Source: Begonia masoniana (Eukaryota; Streptophyta; Magnoliopsida; Cucurbitales; Begoniaceae). Taken from it: 64,000 nucleotides of DNA. A program made the translations under genes and the position numbers. Shown here one piece after another: positions 35,111-45,660 of the stretch (within the stretch, counting starts at the first letter, position 1; every line of letters starts with the position of its first letter). A model generated the notes under the pieces. It saw nothing but the letters and a program-made list of their open reading frames with translations. It made no database searches and was not told the DNA's origin. The DNA is taken from NCBI GenBank assembly GCA_022432975.1, contig CM039512.1:4883498-4947497 (forward strand). The letters run 5' to 3'.

Positions 35111-37442
35111 ATAACTAGATGCTTACCCTTTCGACGAATCAAAAGTTAGTACCCACCGCTATATCTAGCTTCTCGAGAGAGTTCTGACTCTTTCAACTTC
35201 GTTAGAAGGCCAAGAATTGTCGTCTCGAATTTAAAGTATGGGAAGGTTTAACGTCCCAAAAAATGGGGATCAATTCTTCTTAGCTCCATGATGAAGAGCA
35301 AGTTCACGGAGACAAACATAGGATTCACAATACCTAGGCGAAAACAAAGCGATTCCTTATCAACTAACGAATCGCCCCATCTATTCATCATACAACCTAT
35401 CCCGGGTTTCATACTCTTGCAATCCAAAAATGGTTGATTAACCATCCTCAAAAGATCGTCGTAAATCAAACACGGCAACGCTTCTTTTTGTGTCAAAAAT
35501 CCCCGTGATTAATGAACAGTTGCATGGTCCACCGGTTTTTGTTGTTTTGGCCGAAAATGTCGCAGGTTTTCATAAGATAAGCTATTGGCCATCAATTTGA
35601 CCACCGATGCTAGCCCGCGCCGCATTGCTTCGATTGTTAGTAGCCTGTTCTGTTTCTCTCGTTCTCTCTCGAACTCTCTCTTTGTGTCGCATTTATTGTA
35701 CTAGTTATATATATAGATTTCTTTGAGATTTGGACTGATAGTGAAAATAAAAAAGGGTTTTGAATTTGAAAAAATGGAGGAAAATGCTTACCATTTAATT
35801 GACAGGACTAGAACTGTGGAAGGTTTGAATGAAATTCTCTGACGATATCCCATTCCCCACTGTCTTTTTTTTTTAGTCCCCCCCCCTTTTTCAGACACGG
35901 AATTATTATGTGTGGTTAGAAGGGTCAAACTCCTGTGCTGGTTAGAAGGGTCAAACTCCCCTGATTTTAAATGTCGGTTCTTCAAATTAACATTTACGTT
36001 AATTTATTTATTATGGGGGAAATTACACCTTGTCGCCGACAAAGACATTGCTACAAATTAAAACAAATAATGCTGAGGTGGATGCATTGAAAATTACAGA
36101 ACCTGAAGTTCCCGTATGACGTGTCAAAAATCTTGTAGTTTTTTAGTTTATTCAATTGAAGACGACCGTTAAAGTCAAAACAGTCGTGTATTCCTCGAAA
36201 TCAGTTTTGATTTAACGAGCAATTTCAAAGACATTGACATTGGAAAAAAGTATTTTTTTGGATTGTTTACTCTTTTAAAATTCCTGTTAACGTACCAAAT
36301 AATAATTGATGTAATTAATATAATAAATTAATTATTTATAATTTGTCACATTAATTGCATCAATTAATATTTGATGCATCAATTAATATTTGATACATCA
36401 ACGATTATTTTAAGATGGTAGAATAAGAAAGTAAACGTGAAAGAAAGCTACAATAAAATGAGTTTAGAAAAGTTTGGTTCATCGAGATAACTAGTTAAAC
36501 AAGCAAAGTATAATAAGAAATTAGGAGAGATGAGCTAGACATGTTAAATGAGTTGAGCTCGCAAATCACACTACAAGTAATATTATATATATAATATTAA
36601 ATTTGTAATAATTATTTGTAAATTTATTTGACTATGAGTGCAATGGGTAATTATCAATAAAAAATCATAAATTATAGGATCGTAATAAAATAAATTTTAA
36701 ACTATTATTAGCTAACAATTTAACTATTTGCGGCCGCTCGCACTTGAAATAGGTGCAAAACACATTCGAACAGACGATTTCGGCTTCATGCAGTTTTCGT
36801 AGCTAAAATGCAATGCTCGTAAACTTGAAATGGTGAAAATGCACCTGGGAACTAGCTACATTGCCTTTTCACCGTTGTCCGCATTTAATTAGTCAACTCG
36901 CGTGGAGGTTGATTGTTAACATATGATAGTTAAGGTTTTTTTTTTTTTATTAACAAAAATAGTGTAAGATTTGAAGTTATTTGTTTTTTTTATAGCGCAT
37001 ATTCCTGTTTAAGATAACTTGTTTGTGTCAGATAAGCGAGAGTAATTTGAACTGATTAGTCGCGCATGTCTGTGAACATACCTAAACCTGCTCAAAACGT
37101 TGTCTCTGCTTGTGATCAGGCCGAGTATTACCTTTATTATTGTATATTTTACAGACATAATGTGTACCGAGATTCATGAGTAGACTCATTTTTCATTACG
37201 CTTTTTTATATTCTAGAATCTAGTTATGTGTTATTTTAATATTTACCATAGTATAGTCGGCATTTTCATACTTGTCCTACTGATGATTCTTAGAACTTTT
37301 TTCAGATATGTTTTATTCAAGCTTTGACACATGAATTTTCATGAAACATGTTCTCTCATATTTTATAAAATTCTTGATATAGCATTTAGACTCATATTGA
37401 GTTTAGTCAATTCACACACTTGACTCCCCCTTTCAGGGGTTA
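35111..37442. other. Gene-poor stretch with one unexplained minus-strand frame
   Basis: On the minus strand a frame from an ATG near 35623 to a stop at 35248 is open except for one TAA near 35513. It reads MRRGLASVVKLMANSLSYEN, then QKEALPCLIYDDLLRMVNQ, and ends RRIDPHFLGR. I do not recognise it and no promoter or intron can be assigned; it may be a decayed gene end. From 35640 to 37442 the DNA is AT-rich without supported genes. From about 37100 it is similar to 39700 onward. Confidence 0.35.
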
Positions 37443-38185
37443 GCTAGGGAGTAAGGGTGAGCATGGTCCAGTCCGGTCCGGTTTCGAGATTGTATCGGAC
37501 CGGACCGTGGGATTTGGGATTTTATCCCCAAGCTCAGAACCGGCCCGACAAGAGATTAGGACCAGGACCAGAACAGACCAAAAGTTTCCGGTCGGTCCGG
37601 TCCGGTCGGGGTTCTCCCATTATTGTGTGAATTTTGTTTTTTTTATTTAAAAAGAAAAAATTTTTACTATTGCATACAAATTTTTTTTCCAATTATAAGT
37701 CAAATAATAATATCTATGTTAAAATATATTAAAAGTAACATATATCAGTCAACTATCTAGTTTAAAATAAAATCTAAGAAATTCAATCAAACTAAACTTG
37801 ATGAAAATAAAATATAAACAAGATAAAATAAAGTTCATCTCCAAAGGAAATCCAACTATTGAACATAAAAACTCAATTCAACGGTTCAAAATTATAAGGG
37901 GGTTCTTGTAACAATGCACTTACAGAAACTAGTGTTAATGTTGGACAAATTGGTTCCTAACCGGACAATTAAATAAAAACGTAAAAAATGTAAACGGGAA
38001 TAGGAAGGGTTCGGGTCCACGGTCAAGTTCGGATTTTAGTACCCGACCGAAGACGACCAAACAGATGGAATTCATATGGGAGGACCTCGGTCCCGGACAA
38101 GAACGACCGAAACCGGACGAAAACCGGACTCGAAACAATTGATCCGGTCCGGTTTTGTGAGGCGGTCCGGTCCTGCTCACCCTAA
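37443..38185. mobile_element. Possible non-autonomous hAT-like element
   Basis: Both ends carry inverted AGGGTGAGCA...GGTCCGG sequence (37454 rightward and 38183 leftward), rich in CCGGTCCGGTC motifs, with an AT-rich centre. The flanks AGGGGTTA (37435-37442) and AGGGGTTT (38186-38193) may be an 8-bp duplication with one mismatch, which is the hAT duplication length. There is no transposase. The exact ends depend on accepting that duplication. Confidence 0.55.
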
Positions 38186-40400
38186 AGGGGTTTGTTGCAG
38201 ACGGGAGGATGAGTCTGATGGACTTTATTTTAATTTCTACTTCATATTGAGAGGTTCTATTTGTAAGACATTATTTCTATTTTTAGTACTTTTCTTTTGG
38301 TTACAATTTTTTATTCCCAAATTTACATGGAAAATATATTAGTATTCTATTTGTGATATTACTGTTAGATTTGCTTGTGGGCTCTTTATCTCATTTTCAA
38401 TTTTCAAGTCTTCTACTGTAATATTTCAATAAACAGTATGAGAGGGTTGACGGTTTTAGCCATTTTTTAGGTTCGGATCACTTTTTGTTCCATCGCGAGC
38501 TCTTTTATGGTTGTGACATGTGTTCTATAATTTTCTTGATTTTTTGGAAAATATTGGAAAAATCAAGTTTTTAATTACAGACATGAAATTGATGAAATAT
38601 TATTGTAGCTTAATTTTAACACGGTATGGTACTCGAAAATAAAAACAAATCAATTTTCTTTCAACAAAATTCGATTTGCAATGCTATAACGGTTATGCCA
38701 ATTTAGGGATAAATTTATTTTATTAGGGGTTTTAATGGTCTGGTTTGGCTGGGTTTTGGATTGAACTGAACCGAACCGCTAGAAATTGGTTCCAATAACT
38801 TTGAAACCTAAACCAGATTTTTTTGGTGCAGGAACGGAACCAAATCTAAAATCTTGGTTCGGTTCCAGTTCAGTTCTGATTCCTATGCTAATACAAAAGT
38901 AGTGTCAAAATACAAAACAATTAAATAAAACCTGTATAGAGATCCGAAAAGTAAAAGTCAATAATTTTCAAATTATGAAAAATTAAATTAATTAGATTCA
39001 ATTATGAAAAATTAAATTGAATAGATTCTAAAATATACTAATTAGATATAATTTAAAATTGTACTAATGATATACTATTAGTCCTAATTTCATTGTTTAT
39101 TAGTAATAATAAAATTACCAATTAGTCATGAGTAATTGTAGTAAATGCTATCACAGTAGAATTTAAGAACTCATATCCATGTTATGAGTTCAAAAAGTAT
39201 TTTGATAGTCTAAAAAATGTACTAAGTTTGGTGCAATGTAGGTGCTTATATAGGACAAGATGGATTAGATTATTTGAATTTAGATTTCAACCGTGTAGTG
39301 GTAGACCCCGGTTGAGAAAGAAATTTTATCTATTATGTTCAATTGTGTATAGCACGGTTTTATAAACTTATTTTTGAGTTAAATCTTATATCCATTTAAC
39401 ATGTTTTGATGACAACACGTCAGTTTTTAATATTATATGTATATTTTCACTGTCATGTTTATTTTTATTTATTCATCTTATTTTCTTGATGATCATACTA
39501 GTCGTGTGCACCAGAATTGATAGACTCAAGTAAGGATCATGTTTTGATATGCACATTTGACTGTTTGAGAATGTGTTTGTTTCTCGAATAAAGCAATGAG
39601 ACAGCTGACAATGTTATGATCCTGTTTGAGAAACTCTAAACATGATCAAGGTTGTCATTTTACGTTGCGATCATCGAGTATCGTTTTTTCTTGTATGCTT
39701 ATAGCATGGTGTGCTCTGAGTCCAGTGAGTAGCATTATTTTCACTGATGACTTTACACTGATACAGTAATGATTATATTTTTCTTACTTACTACACTATA
39801 GTGATTGTTTTGTTACTTGGCGTTATTGATAAATTTTTTGAACCAATTTTTGAATAACGTTTTTATTCCTAGTTTTTACATAATTTTTGTGATGCATGCA
39901 TCCTTACATTTTCTTTTAAAACACTGAATATAGCACTTAGGAACCTTATTGTGTTTAGTCAACTCATTATAATTGACTCTTTCTTTCAAGTATTAGTTAG
40001 TGAGGATTGAAGCAGTCGACACAGGTCTATGATCGGATTCTTTTTCAATTTTTATTTTCTTTAGAGTATCTTTCATTTGGTGAGACATTATTTCTATTTT
40101 AGTATATTTTATTTCATTCGAGATTATTTTCTATCATGATGTTTAATTTTAAACACAGTTTATATTAAACCTATTTTTTCATTATCCAAGATATTATTGT
40201 TGGATCTAGTTGTTAATCCACATGTTTTGGATCTTACTTCTAAGTTTTAAAATTGACCATTTTAAGCTATAACTTTGTGGGTCATGATTTTTCTGAATTA
40301 TTTGATTTCAAATTTTTTGTTGTGAGTCATTTAATTTAGGTTAAAATGCATTTTCTGGACTGTACTATCGAAGGAGTGAAAAAAATGGATTAAACGTTAT
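38186..40400. other. Gene-free stretch holding a second copy of a diverged repeat
   Basis: Segments at 39700-40110 resemble 37150-37440 plus 38215-38300: both read ATAGCA then TTTAGTCAA, TTGACTC, CTTTCA, GTTAG and later GACATTATTTCTATTTT. The possible hAT element interrupts the first copy. They may be LTRs of a decayed element or a dispersed repeat. A GGTTCGGTTCC-rich palindromic patch lies at about 38740-38890. No coding region is seen. Confidence 0.4.
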
Positions 40401-40491
40401 TTTCGTGCAAAAAATGGCTACAAGTATTGAAAATGGACGAAAAATGACTTTGCGGCAACTCGTTAACCCCCCTGCAGGGAGTAATCTGAAG

Positions 40492-40739
40492 AGAATGGGT
40501 AGCCGCGTGGGGAGAACGGCCACCCGTGTCCCCTCGGGGGCATTTCAGAGGGTGAAAACCACCCGCGTGCACGTGCGCCTCACGTTCGCGGGGGGTCTTC
40601 ACCCTCTGAAATGCCCCCGAGAGAACACGGGTTGCCGTTCTCCGCACGCGGCTACCCATTCTCCCCGATGGGCCATTTCCGAGGGTGAAGACCCCCCGCG
40701 AACGTGAGGCACACGTGTGCGCGGGGGGTCTTCACCCTC
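40492..40739. repeat. Two large GC-rich palindromes at the MULE left end
   Basis: First palindrome: arms of about 64 bp at 40494-40557 and 40599-40662 (AATGGGTAGCCGCG against its complement) with a partly self-complementary loop. Second: perfect 20-bp arms at 40681-40700 and 40720-40739. Both contain the TCACCCTCTGAAATGCCCC block, which also occurs as direct copies at about 40600 and 40732. Confidence 0.85.
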
Positions 40740-40768
40740 TGAAATGCCCCGAGGGGACACGGGTTGCC

Positions 40769-40975
40769 GTTCTCCTGATGCGGCAACCCGTCCTCACTCA
40801 GACCCGTGATCAATTATTTCTTGGATCACAGGCTAAACTGCTGAGAACGGCAACTCGTGCAATGAAAACGGGTTGCCGTTCTCCAGGCCTAGTTAAACCC
40901 CCTCTCCCCTCTTTTTCTCATTCCACACACCACTCTTATCTTTTCTTCTCGAGCTCTTTAACAATTCTGAAATGA
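40769..40975 (+). repeat. MULE terminal inverted repeat, left
   Basis: Aligns with the reverse complement of 63793-64000. Shared blocks include CTGCTGAGAA, GGCAACTCGTGCAATGA, ACGGGTTGCCGTTCTCCAGG and the pyrimidine-rich leader up to the coding start. Long repeats of this kind are typical of MULEs and usually hold the promoters of the inward-reading genes. Confidence 0.8.
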
Positions 40976-41208
40976 GTTTTTATGTGGGGAAAAAATATTG
41001 TTGCATGCAAGAAATTAAAGACGAAATAAGAGAATATTCGTTACAAAATGGTTATGACATCAAATTCCATCAATGCGACAAACGACGACTGACGGTGAAA
41101 TGCATAGAAGGTTGTGCATGGCAACTGCATGCGTCGCGGATGCAAGACAAGCAACCTGTTGAAATAAAGACTTTTATTGATTCTCACAGCTGTGTGAGGG
41201 TAGTTTAG
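40972..41208 (+). pseudogene. MULE transposase N-terminal fragment (MuDR-type DNA-binding domain)
   Basis: 78 codons starting MSFYVGKKYCCMQEIKDEIR and ending KTFIDSHSCVRVV. The pattern F-VGK-Y, Y-L-NGYD, VKC--GCAW-LHAS and FIDSHSC is that of the MuDR family N-terminal DNA-binding domain. It is a copy of the transposase start, reading inward from the left terminal repeat. It lacks about 70 residues that the right-hand copy has before this domain, and it stops at a TAG where the right copy has Glu (VVENPNAR). It is not a full gene. Confidence 0.8.
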
Positions 41209-41224
41209 AATCCAAGAATTGGCC

Positions 41225-41985
41225 GTTATTAATTATGATGCAAGTGAGTGTTGTAATTATTTTGAAATAATTTTAATTTATTTCTGCTTATGTCTTTTAA
41301 TAATTTTTATTTCATATCAAAAATAAATTTAAAAGTAAATTTGAAAGAATTTATTAACGAAAAAAAAAGTATAAAATGAGAGGTTGAAAAGGCAACCGTC
41401 GACCCCCCTCGCGGAGTCGCCTTAACGGAGAACAGGTTGCCGCGTACAGAGAACGAAAACCCGTTCTCCGTTAAGGACCACGTGTCAGGGTGAAGGACCC
41501 CTCCGCGTGAACGTGCCCCTCACGTGCGAGGGGGTATTCACCGCTGAAATGACATTCAAAGAACGGGTTGCCGTGTTCTTCATGCGGCTACCCGTTATTT
41601 GAATGTTCATCATACGGGTACCTGTTCACGTACAACGGGTACCCGTTAGCACGCATGGTGTTCATACTCTGACGACCACCCGTTCTGCAATAGTATAACG
41701 TCGCTCGAGGTTCATTTTGGCGATTTTCACTCCGAAACCCGACGTTTTCCCTCCACCAAATTTTAAGAATCCACTGTTGTGCTGCCAAAATCACCGGAAT
41801 CTTCCAAAACCGAGCCACCAAACCCTAAACCGAGCCACCAAACCCTAATCCGAGCGAAATCTGAACCGATTTTTGCCAGATTTCAGGATTTTCACGTTGA
41901 AAATCCTCATTTCGTGAGGTTAGTTCGTGGAAAAACCAGAAAAAATCAAACCTTCGACAATCCAAAAAATTTGAAATTCCCGAAA
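41225..41985 (+). other. MULE subterminal region
   Basis: No gene. 41390-41660 has GC-rich repeats related to the terminal ones: GGCAACC with GACCCCCCTCGCGG, CCCGTTCTCCGTTAAGG as an inverted pair (41425-41440 and 41458-41478), GTTCACG and GGGTACCCGTT. These probably act as terminal or transposase-binding repeats. 41780-41985 is the leader of the accessory ORF. Confidence 0.5.
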
Positions 41986-42922
41986 ATGCCTCCGAGATTG
42001 TTTGTAGGTAGAGCTCCTCGACGCATTGAACAAGGTGAAACATCAAACCAGGCGACAGATGAAGAGCGCCAACCGCCTCCTGGTTGTTATTCGATAGAGT
42101 TTCGAAATTGGGCGGCAAAGGAGCAATACGATCAGGATATGGGTACTCGCTCCATTTTTTACGGAAAGACTGCCAACTTCAGCGGTTGGGAGTGTTTGGG
42201 GATCAAAGAGATGTTTGACGAAATCTCTCTACACGGGGTGTATAACATGGGGGGCGAGAGTTGCGACAGAATTGTTCGCCTGTTTATGCGAACATGCGAA
42301 CTTCTGGGAGGACAGGTCAATTGAAGATGTACCTTTTCGGTACAGACGTCGCCGTAACTGGAGATATCATCAATGAGCTGCTCGGATTTGGCATTGAGGA
42401 CGCCGAGCAATATTATCACACCTCCAGACAGTGTCACTTTGTCAACACAGAAGAGGGGCTAAGCTTCTTGCGGCAAATACACTGTAATTCGGAGATTGCC
42501 GGGTTCGTGAAGCTGAGATCGAGAGACTTGAATGTCAAAGCTCGGGTTATTCACAACCTCATCAACCACACCATCCTTCCGAGGGATGGACACAAAGATC
42601 TTGTTAGCTGGATGGATCTCTATGTGTTGCAGAAGCTCTACACCAGCCAGCTGTTCAACTTAGGGTACATGATTGTGGGTCACATGGAAGAGATAGGGCG
42701 AACGAAGAACAAGAATCTGCCGTATGGGACCTTAATTTGGAAGATCCTACAGCGAGCTCAGATTCAGCCTTCAGCCGGAGAGCAGCTGCGAGCCCATAGA
42801 TCTGTCGATGTATTTGACAGGACTCATTTGATTCGAATGAGCCTAGTCGAAGTCGACGGGTCTTGGATGCCCAAGGGTCATTCTAGAGCCTCCACATCTC
42901 GGGATATTCCGATGGAGGATGC

Positions 42923-44397
42923 TGTTGACTTAAATAGTGTTTAAGTCTAACTAAGTTTTTGATGATGTATTTTGTATGTTAAGTATGTAATTTGATTATG
43001 TTTATTAAATGAGAATATTGAATTATGCATGTGATTTAATCTGTTGGAAATGCCCTTGGAAAGGGTATTTTAGTTTTCTAACAATTGTGGTTGAATGTAC
43101 AGGGCTAAATAGTATAATAGGATTGAAAAACTAATAAATAGAGTTATATCCACCGATTGAAGAAGAAAATGTTACATCCACCGATTGAAGAAGAAAAGAG
43201 TTGCATCCACCTGTCGCTAAACGACAAAAAGTGAAGTCGCTCAAAGAGTACTTCATCCGATAGCAAAACGACAAAAATGAAGTTGTTCAAAGAACATCAT
43301 CCGATGGCGTTCAAAGATTTATCATCCGATTGCTAAACGACAAAATGATTCATCATCCGATGGTGTTCAAAGAAAATCATCCGCTGGCTCTTTGAAGTTC
43401 ACCATCGTCCAGTAGCTAAACGACAAAAGTTGAAGTCGTTCAAAGCCTAAGTCTTCCGCCAGCTAAACGACAAAGACGGAGTACTTCAAGGAACAACACC
43501 TTCCGCCAGTTTTTTTAAAGTTACGTCTTCCGATAGTAGTTCAGCGTGTTAAAGCTACGTCTTCCGATAGCGGTTCAAGACTTCACTACTACATCTTCCG
43601 ATAACGGTTCGGTTTTCTACGGTACAAGGTTTTAAAGCTGAATCCACCGACAGCGGTTCATGCTCTTAAAACTACATCTACCTATGAACAGAGTCTTCCG
43701 CCAGATTTGAATATGCTGCGAAGCAACAGTGACCATGCCCAGAGCTTTAACTTCTGATCATTAATGGCGAAGCACGATAGCAACTTCAGAATGCATCGGC
43801 TATCTACTTTGTACGGATGCTGCTCCAACGGTAACAAAGTTTTCACATTCGGATAAGGAGCATTCAACACCTAGAGCCGATTAGCAGACAGAGTATTTAA
43901 GCAAAGAAGATAACTCGAAGAAATAACTTTTTGGGAAAATCATTTTCTGAGCCCTAACGTGCGAAATTCTCATACTCTGTAATTTTCATCTACTCCTCTC
44001 GAATCCTGAACTTTAGATTTAATCTTTGAGGGAGAGTAGTTTGTTCTGATTTTTTACAAACTCACTATTCTGTAAAAGGCTGTGGATTGTCGCCCGTGAA
44101 GAGCAATCCAGTGTGTAAGAGGCAGTAGATCGAAACCCGAAATTTTGAACTTGTTTTTTCTCGTGAGGAGAAGGTTAAGAATCTTCAAGGGGGAGCCTTG
44201 GAGCGTAGACGTAGACGTAGGCAAGCTTGGCCGAACCACGTTAAAAACTTTGGTATCAACTTTCTCTCTCTCTCATATTTACTGTTTGCTTATTTGCTGT
44301 GTTCTAACCAGTTAGTAACAAGAGAGAAATCAAATAGCTTAATAAATTAAGTTTAAAAGTCTAATTCATCCCCTTCTTAGACAATCTCGATCCTACA
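42923..44397 (+). repeat. 5' LTR of the second Sirevirus
   Basis: 1475 bp, TGTTGACTT to GATCCTACA. It contains a motif array at about 43150-43690 (CATCCACCGA, CATCCGATGG, CTTCCGATAG, GCTAAACGACAAAA), a TATA-like box at 43894-43900 (TATTTAA), then a leader with ATTGTCGCCCGTGAA and GGGGGAGCCTTGGAGC shared with the other Sirevirus LTRs. Confidence 0.95.
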
Positions 44398-44399
44398 AT

Positions 44400-44410
44400 T
44401 GGTATCAGAG
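44400..44410 (+). promoter_or_regulatory. Primer binding site of the second Sirevirus
   Basis: TGGTATCAGAG, two bases after the LTR; complementary to initiator tRNA-Met. The twelfth base is A in place of C. Confidence 0.85.
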
Positions 44411-44955
44411 AGAGGTTAATCATTGTCTAAGTTGATAAACACACTGTGATTTTTATTTATTATGGCTTTGAACACACACGTAGAAGGTCAGACAATTAAC
44501 AGGCCACCTTTGTTGATGGCAATGATTATGTTTACTGGAATGCAAGAATGAGAATATTCATTCAAGCCATGGACTATGACTTATGGAACATTATCGAGAA
44601 TGGTCTATTTAAATCTATGAAAACTGAAAATGGCAATAGAATTCCTAAGGACTATTCTGAATTAACTGAGTCCGATAAGAGGAATCTAAGCTTAAATGCC
44701 AAAGCCATAAACACCCTATACAGTGCTTTAAACCGCGATGAATTCAATAGAGTTCAAGGGTGTGATAGTGCTCAAAAGATATGGCACTTACTGGAAATTA
44801 CTCACGAGGGAACCAATCAGGTTAAAGAAAATAAACTAAGCATGCTTGTACACGAGTATGAATTGTTTTCAATGGAAAAGGATGAATCCATCTCCTCTAT
44901 GTTTACTCGTTTTACTAACATAACTAATGGTTTAAAAGTTCTTGGTAAGACATAT

Positions 44956-45660
44956 TGATGCGATTCTGGATCGTATTTGAAAGATGACTTCCTAGTTGGT
45001 TTTCGGTGGCTAGAATTACCACTTGTATTTGATTGGCTACTTATGCAGTAAGTGAGTCTCCAACGAAAAGAAGTGTTGTTTGGCCTCTCTTTCACTAGGG
45101 AATACCTTCGTGGAAGGTGGAAAGAAAGGTGTAAAATGTATCTCTCAAACGAACCAAGAGAAAGATACAAGTTGTGGTCACACTCGCTCAGAATCCACCT
45201 CACAAATTTGGCCGGGTTTTGAGTCAAAAACTCAAGAAACTTGTCTAAAGACAACAAAAGTGGTTTTGATAATTCGAATCTGCTTCAAAAGTACAAAAGA
45301 AGGCCTATTTATAGGCCTTTGGCTGGAAATGAAAAGACATGCTTAGTGGATTCCATTAAATGTCCACTAAGCATTTATTACAACTTTGACTATGAATCTA
45401 GACTAAGACTCTTGCTCTTTTCTAGGAAATGATAATGACGAATTTTAAACAAGAATCTAGACTAAGACTCTTCAATGTGACCGATTGATGCTAAGTCATT
45501 GGCGGACTTCCAAGCTAGTAAATGCATGGGCTTCTCTTTATCTTTGGGTTGGGCTTCTTCCATCATGTCTCCAAATTGTAATGTACCAGCAAAACTAGAA
45601 AACATATTAGAAAATATCTTCTTGGCCATTGATCTAGCGAAGGGGTCACGAGCCTTATCA
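44956..45660 (-). repeat. Gypsy 3' LTR
   Basis: 705 bp, TGATGCGATTCTGG to AGCCTTATCA on the plus strand. The polypurine tract (ACTTGGGGAGGA on the minus strand) adjoins it at 45661. The pol frame runs into it up to 45462. Confidence 0.95.

Noticed and set aside
40405..40975. Overlapping plus- and minus-strand frames of 89-100 codons
   Set aside because: They arise from the GC-rich inverted repeats at the MULE end, which keep frames open on both strands.
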